Source of the DNA: Pisolithus tinctorius | Lineage: Eukaryota; Basidiomycota; Agaricomycetes; Boletales; Pisolithaceae | DNA: 64,000 bases | Direction: 5' to 3' | NCBI GenBank assembly: GCA_024663395.1 | Contig: JANFAH010000010.1 | Location: 806,001-870,000, forward strand | Part shown: positions 46,011-56,111 of the stretch, piece after piece | Layout of the letters: the number at the start of each line of letters is the position of its first letter | Numbering within the stretch: the stretch's first letter is position 1 | Made by a program: the position numbers and the translations under genes | The notes under the pieces: generated by a model | Database searches by the model: none | Seen by the model: the letters and a program-made list of their open reading frames with translations, nothing else | Told to the model about the DNA's origin: nothing

Positions 46011-47240
46011 CTACTCTTCCATCACTTGTTCTCCGCCACCCTCCTGTTCTTCTACACCTCCCTTTTCTCCTCCAACTTCTTCCTCTTCCTCGTTGTCCCC
46101 ATCTGCACCTTCATCCACTTCCTCTCGCTGGTCCTCCACCACCTCTGACTGAGGCCTTTTCCAACCTCCTCCCGTGCGCTCGCATTCAGCCAGTCTGGCT
46201 TCGCGCACGTCTTCCCTCCTCCTCATCTCCACCCACTCTGCCCATGCACGGTACATCCCCCACTCGTTGGCAGTCTGCTCCACTGCCTCCGCCATCCTCT
46301 CGAAGGCTGTCGCAGCCTTCTCATGCACCGCCGCATACCTCTCTGCAGCCTGCAGCTGCCGCTCCCACTCCCACTCTGTCCACCAGGAGGAGACCCCCGA
46401 GGTTCCCTCGAGCGGTGTCTCTGGTTCCTCCTCGTCCTCTCCACCTGCCTCCCGCTCGTCGTCTGCCTCTTCCATCTCCGTCGCTCTCTCCTTTCCCTTC
46501 CCTCGTGTCCTCTTCTTCTTCTCCCCTTGGGAGCTCCCCGTCCCTGCTCTCTTCTGCGAGGGCCCCGCCACCACCTCTTCCTGCGTCCAGCTGCACATCT
46601 TCTTTTTGTTATGGCAGGGCACACAGGCCCTGGTCTTACCTCGTCCTGGCTCACACTGGCCCACCATCAGACTCGCTACGCAGCGAGTGCAGGGGGGCCA
46701 CCTGGTCGCGGTGGCCACCACAGAGGTCCCAGGGACCCTCTGGGTGGTGTTGACGTCGTAGACCATGCCGCTTAACCTGAGGTAAAAACACAAGTCAGCT
46801 CCGCCTGACTCGTAGGGTTCTGTCACTCACCTTTGCGCGGCCTCATCCTGTCTGGCCTGGGCCCTCTCCTGAGAGGCCCTCTGCCTCTGCTTCTCTGCCT
46901 CTTCCGCCGCCGCTCTCTGCCTTTGCCTCTCGGCCTCTTCCTCCGCCGCCTTCTTCCACTGCACCTCCTCTTCCTCTCTCTGTCTCCGCTCCACCTCCTG
47001 CCACGCCTCCTCTGCCTTTCGTCGTTTGGCCTCCTCTCATTTGGCCTTGCACTCCACCTCGCGCTCTTGCTCCTTCTTCTCTGCTTCTTCTCACCAATGC
47101 ACCTTCTCTGCTGCCTTCTCGTGCTTGGTGTCTGTCGAGTCATCTGTAAGGACGACTAGGTCGTCGTCGGCGACCTGGGAGTAGTCACGAGAGTGACCGG
47201 GGGTGGGCTGGGGGGTTTTGTTCTGACACTGGGAGGACAT
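46011..47240 (-). pseudogene. T antisense gene: coiled-coil Zn(2)Cys(6)-like protein
   Basis: Minus strand, ATG at 47240 (MSSQCQNKTPQPTPG). The N-terminus is followed by a long Glu/Arg/Gln coiled coil (about 47130-46835) broken by two TGA codons where CGA would fit. A 54-nt intron (46830-46777, GTGAGT...CTCAG) joins in phase to exon 2. Exon 2 encodes CTRCVASLMVGQC, nine residues, then CVPCHNKKKMC, i.e. CX2CX8CX9CX2CX6C. Then come a basic EKKKRTRGKGK stretch, a helical segment with Trp residues, and a Glu-rich tail ending at 46011. Order and exon structure match U and, as far as visible, V. The first CX2C loop is two residues longer than canonical. Confidence 0.72.
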
Positions 47241-47422
47241 GATGATGGGGGAATGGGGTACGAAGGTTCGGTACCCTAACACGTGTTTTTAAGCGGTACT
47301 TTGAACTCCAACGGAGCTCCACTGCAGCTAAAGCCATTATCCTTGAGGCATCAAAATAATTTCAAATGATCAACTCGTGTTGATCTCGTCCCATACATGC
47401 GGCCTTCAGGGGTTCAGGCCCT

Positions 47423-47435
47423 AAGGGGGGGGCAC
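47423..47435 (+). other. T polypurine tract
   Basis: AAGGGGGGGGCAC directly before the 3' LTR. Confidence 0.75.
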
Positions 47436-48149
47436 TGTCACGACCGTGTGTTCATTATAAGTCCCTATACACTCCGCACCCTACTCCACTGGTCATTCGC
47501 TCACTCCGCACCAACTCCGCCCAACGTCTGCTGTTTACGAACCATCTCTGCTCTGACCGTTGTCGGACTTGTGTTACTCTCCTACCGGACTGAGCGGTCC
47601 ATTCTCTGAGCGGTCATGTGACTACCTTCGCAGTCAGGTACTCCACAGCGCGCTCACCGCATGGTCCAGTGTCTGGACTATTTCCTTTTCTAGATGTTCT
47701 GTGTTACCCGTTCGTATGTCCTCTGTCTACCCTTCATTCGTCGTCCAGGAAATTTTACCTGAAAATTTATGAATCTCTGTATGTCAGTTCCAATTCTGAT
47801 TACTGTACCTCTGTAGCAGTATAAAAGCATGTACTGTACTCCACTGTTCTTCAGTACGAATATCAACTTAGTTCCTACTCCTCCTGACTCTGTCTTCTGT
47901 CTGTCGGGCTTACCCCCGACCTTCTGTCTATACTCTCCCTTTGAAATACGAGGGCTGAGATCATGCAAGGGGGTAGCGCACGAGCTAAACCCGACACCCT
48001 CACTCTGCTCTGCCTCTGTCTCAGCGGACTTCATTCCTGCCACCTCTCCGCTAGTCGGAGTTCTGTTCCTGTGTGTTGGACTTGCTTCCGTACCACTCTC
48101 TAGACCTTATATAGCATCGGAGTTGGTCGGAGTAGGCCCAGACTTGACA
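47436..48149 (+). repeat. T 3' LTR
   Basis: A 714-bp LTR, partner of 40948-41645; it has a small extra block (about 47593-47608, ccattctctgagcggt) also present in the solo LTR at 55393. That the 5' LTR lacks it suggests a deletion there. Confidence 0.92.
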
Positions 48150-48154
48150 CCCAA

Positions 48155-48554
48155 TGGCCACCATGAATTTGGGCCAACTCAGCTGGTCTTCAACAAATTC
48201 ACACCATGAGTCTGAGACTTTGCCACTTGCATACCAGCAAGCCCATTTTGCCCATTCTTGGTCATCGAAGCAATTCTCGTGCTTGCAAAGACTTCAAACC
48301 TCTTTGAAATACCTAAAAAGGTCAGATGTGCACCCTGAGAACCATGGTGCATCCCTCAAATGCCTCAGTGGCATTCCCTCGAGCTTTCTCGGCGCATTCT
48401 CATGGCTTCTTCGCAAAAATTTGACTATTAATTTTCCTTCAGACTTGCTTCTTGGCTTGAGGGATCTTTGACTTCGTTGCTCACTCAACATTTGCTGCTC
48501 AAAAAAATAATTCTGAAACTTCTGGGGTTCCTGAGTGTAGACTCTAACTAGAAT
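48155..48554 (-). pseudogene. P2 gag-like gene, N-terminal part
   Basis: Minus-strand frame corresponding to P1 34485-35042: LRRSHENAPRKLEGMPLRH, then DAPWFSGCTSDLFRYF, followed by stops and frame changes. Cut by T at 48154. Confidence 0.6.
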
Positions 48555-48651
48555 CAAGATTTGGAGTACTTAGCTTGTCCAACTTAACCCAGCAAAAACT
48601 TTCGTGCAGTGATAAAGCAGTGGCTTCTTTCCCCAAAACAAACAGAACCCC

Positions 48652-48668
48652 CCTCACGGTGGGCTCCA
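48652..48668 (-). other. P2 primer-binding site
   Basis: Minus strand TGGAGCCCACCGTGAGG, two differences from S and P1, adjacent to the 5' LTR. Confidence 0.65.
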
Positions 48669-48670
48669 GA

Positions 48671-49142
48671 TGTAGGAATTGGAAATAAGAAGTTACCTAG
48701 AATTAGTAAATGTCAGTGATGGGTGAGATTTGTGCTCAACCCAAAAGGGAGGTCCTGTTTTGGAGAAATGAAGTGTAGTAAAAGGGTAAAAACTGCGAAC
48801 TGTAAAAGGATACTTAGCTCTGTCTGTCTAAAAAAACTCTTGCCAGTCCTCCTGGCATTTTGGGTACTCCCCAAAGTAATAAATCTAACTTCAAAAACTT
48901 GCCAAATTGCGAGACAAATTCACCCTACTACTGAGGGCCTGTGTCACAGATTGGTTTTTTGGTAAACTGAACTCACATGAACACAGCACATGTGCTTAAT
49001 CAGCAATGTGGCTGCTTGCCACCAAGTCCAGTGGTACAAACATGAAAAACAAAAGAAGGAAATAAAACAAAAAGAAAACTCTCCACTCCTGAACTCTTGA
49101 CTCAGACAGCTTCTCCTAGGGAACTCGAACTCATTCCCTACA
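48671..49142 (-). repeat. P2 5' LTR
   Basis: A 472-bp LTR, TGTAGGAATTGG...ATTCCCTACA, near-identical to 795-1266. Confidence 0.88.
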
Positions 49143-51625
49143 CCATGGGTGGCAAGAACTGTACTTATTTGGAGAATCTGCTTTCTTATTAGGGTTTTAA
49201 GGGGCCAATCAGGGCCTGGTTTGACACTGTATTAAGTGATTAAGATTCCATTAGAATTAGAACTGAAATGAAACTTTACAGATGTCTGTATACTTCCTAG
49301 GTCATTAAGGTGATCATTTTTGCATTAAAGTTCTGGGTGTAATGGGACTAAAACTGGTCTTGGCTGCGAACATTCATGACCTGGAAGTAATCTTCTTAGC
49401 GAATGAGTGATATGGAACAAATCTCTAACCTTGTGGAATGACATGGAGTACTTCTTGAGTCCTTTCTTTGAGGGATGGACAGATCATCACTAGTTATATT
49501 CTGCAGGGGTGGTGGTTACTGCATCTCAGTCTCTCTCCCAGAAAGATTATCTTAGCTATGACAAGGTCGCATGGCTACAGCCTGAACCACAGCTCATGCT
49601 CTCCCAATTTCAATGATGATGCCTCCATAATCCTGGGTAACAAGTCAGCTGCTGACAGTGGGGATGCCACAGAGGACTCTGACTCTAACTCAGGATGTCT
49701 CAAATGGAGTGGTGCAGGACAAGGTGCTCCACTTGATCATAATGGTCATTATATTTACAGCCTGGAAGGGCCATATTGGCAGCTTGACAAAGCCCACTTT
49801 GCTGAACCCCTGCCATCTCCAGACAACTCTGAAGTCAGTGCAGCTGCAGAAGGTGACAAAGGAAATTCCAAACTAATCGAAGCCATGATGAAGTTGGGAG
49901 CTAGCCCTCCCATGGGCATGAAATGAAAGCTGTCCAATGTGATATATGCTCCCAGAGTAAGTTCATTTACTGTGATGATTGAGGATGAGGATGTACAGCC
50001 TTACAATTTTCCTAAGGCTTCAACCCCCCTTGGAGGGAGTGTTACCAATGCTGGGCAGGCCAAGTCTGTGCCTTCCTCTCCTCCCCAGAAACATTGAAGA
50101 TTGGCTAGCCCTTTTGAGCTCAGCGGTGGCATGCAACAGGCAAACATTGTGGGCATTAAAGGAGCCATCGAGGAAGCTGGGAATGAGACAGCAGAGGCAT
50201 TAGTTAAGCAGAATGCCATACTATTGGATATTCTGCATGCTATATGGTACAGGAAGACTTTGTAAGGATTCACAACATATGCTGTACTACTAGTGATCTG
50301 CAACCATAACACATTGATACATGTTTTTCTGATGCCTCCTGCATTTTTTTCTTAGCTACTGTGCACACGCTCAGTGTCCATTCCATACAATATATGACAT
50401 AGTGCATGAAAATTATTGAACCATCTACATGAGAAAAACGGAAGAAGCCTAAAGATGAATTCATTGCATGTTGATTGATTACAATGCATCATCGAACAGA
50501 GGTTCCTTGATAAGATGACTAGGAACAACCTTGGCATCAAGGGGGCATTGGCAAGCTGGATGATCCAGGAGTGTTGGAGGCAAGGGCAAGGGATGCCTTA
50601 AGGAGGGCCACACCACTGTCAAGGAGAATGCCTTCCCTAATTGCAAAGGGTAATGACTGGCTGTGAAGGAAACACTAGACTACACAATGTTCTCAGAGCT
50701 ATGGCATGCCTAGGAAGGGTCACTACAGGAGAGGTATGCAGAGCTGGAACAAGCAAGAAGGGACATGAACCAAGTAGAAACAACACTGGAAGGGGGGCTT
50801 GGCCGGGGTAGACGTGCTGACAGAAAAAGTGGATTGACAGAGGGCGAATGTCCAAGGTCAAGTGAGGGCTCATATTAGTACCCATCAAGGTCGAAGACCT
50901 ATCTTCAAAGTGGGATCAAGAGGGTACAAGTGCAAGCATCAGAAAAGGCAGAAAGCAGGAATGTAAAGCTCCCAGAGGTACATACAAAGAGCTGGGAATA
51001 CTAGAAATGTGAGTTGAAGGCCACTGGTATCATTATGCACCACGAAATTTGTTCCTGTGTGTGAGGCGCAGGTCCAGGAGCTGAGAAAAAGGGGGGGGGG
51101 GGGGGGGGTAGAGTACCATAGAAAGGACGCAGTATAGGGTAGAAGGAGTCTCCTGAGGGCCCAACCTTTTGTTTTTCTTGGTTTCATTTCCACTAAGTCA
51201 TCTTAAGGATGAAATGGAGTTGAGAGCACACAATGCACTCTTGTAGGATTGTGAATACGTCACTGATAGGGGGTTTACAGGTATAAAATAATCTTCGAGC
51301 TGGGTCATAGTTCTACTGCCAGCTGCATTTCGATGAGCCATTCCTACCTCGCACTGCACTCAATTTATCACCCACTTGTTCATGCATTTGAAGCGCTATG
51401 ATCATCACCTGGGCTAAGAGGTTGGTTTTGGAGGTGTGGAAAATCGGGGGTGCAAGGTGATGGAGAAGGTACAGGAGAGTTGAGTGTGGGGAAGAGGGTG
51501 ACACAAGGTACAGCGAGCAAGGGGAAGGCTAGGAGAGTCAGAGGGCAAGGGTACGAAGCCGAGGACATCTGCACAAGGAAGTGGGACGACCAAGGACAGT
51601 TGGCATCTAAACCCCCCCTCAGATG
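49143..51625. other. Unassigned stretch ending in a P-like pre-LTR region
   Basis: No recognised gene apart from a possible remnant at 49468-49926. The last 200 bp (about 51430-51625) resemble the P 3' interior in the sense direction and end CCCCCCCTCAGA before a P-type LTR start. An 18-G run lies at 51091-51108. Confidence 0.4.
49468..49926 (+). pseudogene. Hypothetical protein remnant
   Basis: A 152-codon plus-strand frame with Asp/Ser/Asn-rich composition (for example DSGDATEDSDSNSG). A coding-like extension follows in another frame (KLSNVIYAPRV to about 50265, ending in a helix with NETAEALVKQNAILLDIL). No family recognised. It could be a decayed transposon or host gene; support is weak. 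Confidence 0.25.
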
Positions 51626-51840
51626 TAGGGAATGCGAACCTTTTCCCTATGAGAAGTCATGCTTCAGTTGGGTCAAAGGGAAGGTTTGAGGGTGAAGGGT
51701 GTAGGAGGGAGTTGAAGAGGATTCAGACTTAGGGGTTGTGGCTGAAAAGGGACTTGGTGTTGAAGCATAGAGAGCTGACTAAGCATGCAGGTGGTCATGG
51801 TGTGTGCCACGTCACTTAATAACTATGGTATGACACAGAG
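51626..51840 (+). repeat. Decayed P-family LTR fragment, plus orientation
   Basis: It begins TGTAGGGAATGCGAAC and keeps the order of motifs at the sense start of P LTRs (ccctatgagaag, cagttgggtcaaaggg). The 3' end cannot be placed. Orientation is opposite to P1 and P2. Confidence 0.45.
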
Positions 51841-52109
51841 AAAAATACAGTACTAGTCATCACTGTCTACTCTGTGTCTTGCTGGGAAGAGCAAAATTTC
51901 ACTACTTCAGCTCCTTTCTGCCAAGGTTCTTCTTTAGAGTCAAAAATTATATTCTTGGGCGAGTTCCCTTTGCATTCATCCAAAGTACTTACCCTGCATC
52001 CAGACTGAAGCCCCTTCAGGGTCAACCTGACACAAGCAGAACCTACCTCTTCCAGAGTCGGAGTTCTCAGCCATCAGAAAACACTATCTTACAGCAGGCT
52101 GCAGTTCAC

Positions 52110-52199
52110 CTCATCTTTCACAAAAGAACTCTATAAAGTGATAGGGGTAAAAATGAAGTTGAGTACTGGGTATCATCCTCAGACTAATGGAGAAAGCAA
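52110..52199 (+). pseudogene. R integrase core fragment
   Basis: The plus strand encodes SFTKELYKVIGVKMKLSTGY and then HPQTNGES, the conserved stretch with the third catalytic residue (Glu) of retroviral-type integrases. It stops at the solo LTR and resumes with KHVNKEVEGYLH at 52563. Confidence 0.8.
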
Positions 52200-52558
52200 T
52201 GTAGGAAAGTAGATTTTTGAGAGGGAGTAGAAGTAGCTGAGGAGGGTAGGGATATCTGAGGGGAGTGAGTAAGCCAAAGGGGCTTCTATAACCTGGTCAA
52301 GGATCCTGATAGTCATCTGAAGGCTTCTAGGGCTGTCTGGGTGCAGGGAAACGACCTGCTCGAACTCATCTCTTGCCTGTGGTAACTCATCTATTGTTTT
52401 TAAAAAAAACTAACTACATCCAGTACTAGGTAGTGCTGACTAAGCGACCAAAATGCGAAACTCTAAGTACCACTAGCAGAAAAAACTCCTAGAATCAAAA
52501 CTAAATAAAATGAACAAAATAAAACAATTCCCCTAGTAGGGAAATTACATTCCCTACA
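52200..52558 (-). repeat. Solo LTR of the P/S superfamily in R integrase
   Basis: A 359-bp sequence, TGTAGGAAAG...ATTCCCTACA, flanked by GCAA (52196-52199 and 52559-52562). Removing it and one GCAA joins the integrase frame. Orientation follows the P LTRs by terminal similarity. Confidence 0.75.
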
Positions 52559-52562
52559 GCAA

Positions 52563-53310
52563 ACATGTAAACAAGGAGGTGGAAGGCTACCTGCACCTTT
52601 ATTGCTCCAAGTTTCCAAATTCCTGGGCTACCAAGCTCCCCTCCACTGAGTTCGCCCACAACTCCTGCATACACTTGGTACACAAGATGACACTGTTCTT
52701 GCTTATCCTCAGATATGACCCTTCCCCTTATCCAGAAAAACAGCTCACCCTGGTTCCTTCTGTGGATGAAAAGCTGGAACGCCTCATGTCAAGTTGGGAT
52801 GTCACCATTCTTGCACACAAAAAAGCACAGGAACTGATGCATTCATGCAGCAAAGGTTCCTATGTGTCGCTAAAGGTCAGAGATCAAGTCCTCCTTGATA
52901 CTGGGCACCTTAGGATCAAAAACCAGTGTGACAAGATTGTGCCCTGATGTCTCAGACCTTTCAAGGTGACTCATGTCATGTCACCTGTTGCTTTCCAATT
53001 GGACCTCCCATCAACTTGGAAAGTTCATCTGGTGTTCCATGCCTCCCACATCTTTCCGTTCACCAAAAACAAGACCTACAGAGCTGTGCCTGCAGCACCT
53101 TTACCAGAGTTGGTTGATGATGAGATCAAATGGAAGGTAGAGGCAATATTAAATCATAAAACTGATGGTCACTGAGGACAGTGCAAGTACCTGATCAAGT
53201 GGAAAGGGTTCCCACATTCATCAAATACATGGGAACCCAAAGAACATATAAAAGACCATGCTATGGACACCCTTGACCAGTACAAGCTCACTCAACATCT
53301 CAGAAATTAA
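52563..53310 (+). pseudogene. R integrase C-terminus and chromodomain
   Basis: One frame with TGA stops at 52945 and 53173, both where CGA would give arginine. It continues the integrase (YLHLYCSKFPNSWATKLPST), then the GPY/F region (RPFKVTHVMSP, VFHASH), then the chromodomain WKVEAILNHKTDGH...[17 protein letters not shown], whose aromatic residues are intact. The chromodomain would target integration to marked chromatin. The frame ends with TAA at 53308. Confidence 0.85.
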
Positions 53311-54654
53311 ATGGACTCTCCCTGCTCTGTCAACATGGAAAACGACTATGCTGACCTCCTTGGAGAATCCCTTTATGACCCTGCTGCTGACAGGGATGAG
53401 CTACTCGTCCCCCCCATCGCCTTCTATCACAACTCCCCTCCCCTGTCCTCCTCCTCCTGTGTTCCTGAGTCAGACTCCACATCCCTCATCTCACAGTTCA
53501 TACCACCCTCTGTCACAAAACCTCCAAGATCACATCCACACCAGGGCTTCTCAGTTTGCCAAGTACCAGTCCCCAAGGCCAGAGTCTCCCATGGTGGGGA
53601 CAGTAACCAGCAGGGAAAGGGAAAGGGTAAAGAGAAGTCTCACCATGACACCCATCAAGGAACAGCCAGTGCCCATGCCCCCAATGCTTCCGTCTCTCCC
53701 CACCTTTGCCCCTCCCATCCAAGTGAACCAGTTGCCAGCAGGAATGCTGCCCTCAACCTGCTCGCCTCAGTCGCCCTTGCCAGGGATGACGAGCCATGAC
53801 TACCAATCTCAGCAAGTAACTACCTGGATGTTACTCAGGCACTTGACATCTTCAACAACAGGGACAACATTGACAGGTGCACATCAGAACAAGTTAAGTA
53901 TTTTGGGCTGTTGTCTGAAATCTACAAAGCAGCAGATGTAATCAGGCAAGCCACCACCAGGCTTAGGGCTCGAGGACTCTCTGGAACAGCTCCCCTTACA
54001 GAGGTCATTATGACTTCCATGTTAGAAAAAGGATGTGCAGATATTTTAGAAGCCATCACCAGAGGCACTTATCATCACCTTCGAGATTGACAGATTGGCA
54101 AGTTTCTCACTCCCACCGCTTCTCATCTTCTCGACCAGATCAAACCTAGGAACAAATCACTGGCCATTCCCGAGATGAAGCCTTCTGCCGATCAGGAGGT
54201 CCATTGGGACCCACCTATTGGGCTGATAGATAATGTGATGATCTTTAAAGAGGTTGGTGCCCATCTCAGGATGGGAATTAACTCCTCTGGTTGGGAGGTT
54301 TTTCTGCAGGACACTTCATGGGCTGGCTTGGACAAGAATTATCACAATGCCATCCACACCGCCAGTCCTCTCCCTGCGTCTCCCTTCCTCCCCATCCCTA
54401 CTGATCAACTTCACTTCTATCTCAGAGGACATGCTAAGGTCCCTGAGGAGCACCCACTCTACAAGTATGCTTGCTACCAGTGCCATTACCTGGGACATTG
54501 GTCCTGCCATAATGGACAGGGTTCACATTGGACCCAAGCAAGCGAGGAACTGCCATCTCCACTGACTCCATCACCTGTCACTGCCCATACCCATTCTCAA
54601 TGTCCGCTTTCTAACCTATCTGCCAACACCCATGCCTTGTCCTCAAGGGTCTGA
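53311..54654 (+). pseudogene. R downstream sense ORF with knuckle-like motif
   Basis: ATG 53311 directly abuts the pol stop (TAAATG, same frame). The frame runs to 54654 with TGA at about 53797 and 54088, both readable as decayed CGA. The N-terminal half is Pro/Ser/His-rich and disordered. The middle contains a helical block (QVKYFGLLSEIYKAADVIRQ). Near the end is CYQCHYLGHWSC, a CX2CX4HX2C variant of a zinc knuckle. This is not the usual layout of a chromodomain element: no antisense gene is seen here. It may be a gag-like or accessory protein, or a C-terminal extension of Pol. Function unknown. Confidence 0.5.
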
Positions 54655-54661
54655 GGACCTT

Positions 54662-54674
54662 AGAGGGGGGGTGA
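54662..54674 (+). other. R polypurine tract
   Basis: AGAGGGGGGGTGA immediately before the LTR. Confidence 0.75.
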
Positions 54675-55392
54675 TGTTATGCCTGTCTAGGGGCTCTTTC
54701 CTTTTTCGTCTCAAATGCCAAGTCACGTGGGTCACATGCATCGTCATCACATTGTTTGTCCTTGCTGTGGTAGTCCTCAGTCTGTTAGCTCCCCAAGCCC
54801 TTGGATCACCGGTGCTGGAGGTATTTCCAATACCTACTGATGCTGCATATGCCCTCATCACTCTGACTCGCAGCTGCACCCACAGCTGATGGACATATAT
54901 TTCATTTATGTCCCATTGTCTCCTCCATGTTCCTTTGACTCATTTATATTGCTCACATGTGTACTTCTTAGTTCTGGTGTCAGGCTCCTTGCTGCGCATT
55001 GATTGCACAGCCAGTATAGCCTTCATTGCCTTGCCTATCCTGTCATATGACACTGTATGACTCTTTTCTATTTTATTGTTCACTGCTGCAGATACTTACT
55101 GCCTGGATGGCATGACTGGTATGGTACTCACATACTTACGTATATATAGAGCCATACCATACCTTGTATCCTCAGTTTTTCAATAGCTTGCAACTCAGCT
55201 ATTATCTTTGACTCATACTCTGTTCCCTCTCCATCATGATCTCAGAAGAACTCACCAGCAGAAGGAACCTCTGCCAGTACTCATCAATAACAAGTTGAGC
55301 CATAGGGGTTATGACAAGTTTGGCCTGTAGACTCCCCCTCATGCCATTCATGACTAGTCCATTTGATGAAGTCACTCAGCTCAGGCATAACA
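54675..55392 (+). repeat. R 3' LTR
   Basis: A 718-bp LTR with a perfect 9-bp terminal inverted repeat, TGTTATGCC / GGCATAACA. TATATATA at 55141-55148 is a likely promoter. Confidence 0.8.
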
Positions 55393-56106
55393 TGTCATAA
55401 CCGTGCATTTGCACTAAGCCCTTACTCACTCTGCACCCTACTCCGCCGGTCATTCATTCACTCCACACCAACTCCACCCAGCTTCTGTTGGTTACGAACC
55501 ATCTCCGCTCTGACTGCTGTCAGACCTGGGTTGCTCCCCTACCAGACCGAGTGGTCTGTTCTCTGAGGGGTCATGTGACTACCTTCACAGTCAGGTACTC
55601 CGCAGTGTGCTCACCGCATGGTCCAGCACCTGGACTGTTTCCTTTTCTGGATGTTCTGTGTTACCCATTTGTATGTCCTCCATCTACCCTTCATTTGTCA
55701 TCCAGGAAATTTTACTTGAAAATTTATGAGTCTCTGTATGTCAGTTCCGATTCCGATTACTGTACCTCCATAGCAGTATAAAAACATGTACTGTACTCCG
55801 CTGTTCTTCAGTATGAATATCAACTTAGTTCCTACTCCCTCTGATTCCGTCTTCTGTCTGTCAGAGTTATCTCTGACTCTCTATCTGTACTCTCCCTCTG
55901 AAATACGAGGGCTGAGATCGTGCAAGGGGGTAGTGCACGAGCTAAACCCAACGCCCTCACTCCTCTCCGCCTCTGTCTCGGTGGACTTTGTTCCTGCCAC
56001 CACTCTGCTAGTCGGAGTTCTGCTTCCCTGTGTTGGACTTGCTTCCGGACCACTCTCTAGACCTTATATAGCGTCGGAGTTGGTCAGAGTAGGCCTGGAC
56101 TTGACA
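55393..56106 (+). repeat. Solo LTR of the T family
   Basis: A 714-bp sequence, TGTCATAACC...CTTGACA, flanked by TAACA on both sides (55388-55392, 56107-56111). It is inserted in the terminal bases of the R LTR. TATA at 55777-55784. Confidence 0.9.
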
Positions 56107-56111
56107 TAACA

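Larger units (their letters stand above)
40948..48149 (+). mobile_element. T: chromodomain Ty3/gypsy element with internal deletion
   Basis: LTRs at 40948-41645 and 47436-48149, with CCCAA duplicated at 40943-40947 and 48150-48154. Gag domain, RT, RNase H, integrase, chromodomain, antisense gene, polypurine tract and LTR follow in order. The gag zinc knuckle and the protease are missing. The host site is the gag-like gene of P2. Confidence 0.92.
795..49142 (-). mobile_element. P2: non-autonomous LTR retroelement, heavily nested
   Basis: Two 472-bp LTRs of one subfamily bound the unit, one at 795-1266 and one at 48671-49142, both starting TGTAGGAATTGG and ending ATTCCCTACA. Read on the minus strand the order is 5' LTR, primer-binding site, gag-like region, exon/intron-like module array, ERG26 fragment, further modules, 3' LTR. 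The same order occurs in P1. The unit is interrupted by S, P1, X3 and T. After removing these insertions about 7-8 kb remains, and no protease, reverse transcriptase or integrase motif is found in it. It is therefore likely mobilised in trans, probably by an S-type element. The flanks (CTGC left, CCAT right) show no target duplication, so the two LTRs may come from a recombination event. Confidence 0.75.
52110..55392 (+). mobile_element. R: 3' half of a chromodomain gypsy element
   Basis: Integrase core, integrase C-terminus, chromodomain, a downstream sense ORF, a polypurine tract and one LTR (54675-55392). The 5' portion is missing or unrecognisable before about 52110. A P/S-type solo LTR lies in the integrase, and a T-family solo LTR sits at the very end of the R LTR. 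Confidence 0.8.

Noticed and set aside
46174..46775. Overlapping plus-strand frames rich in Ser/Pro/Leu in T
   Set aside because: They are complements of the Glu/Arg/Lys-rich antisense exon.
51091..51108. 18-G run as a functional G-quadruplex or polypurine tract
   Set aside because: No LTR starts right after it; a homopolymer slip or assembly artefact is as likely.
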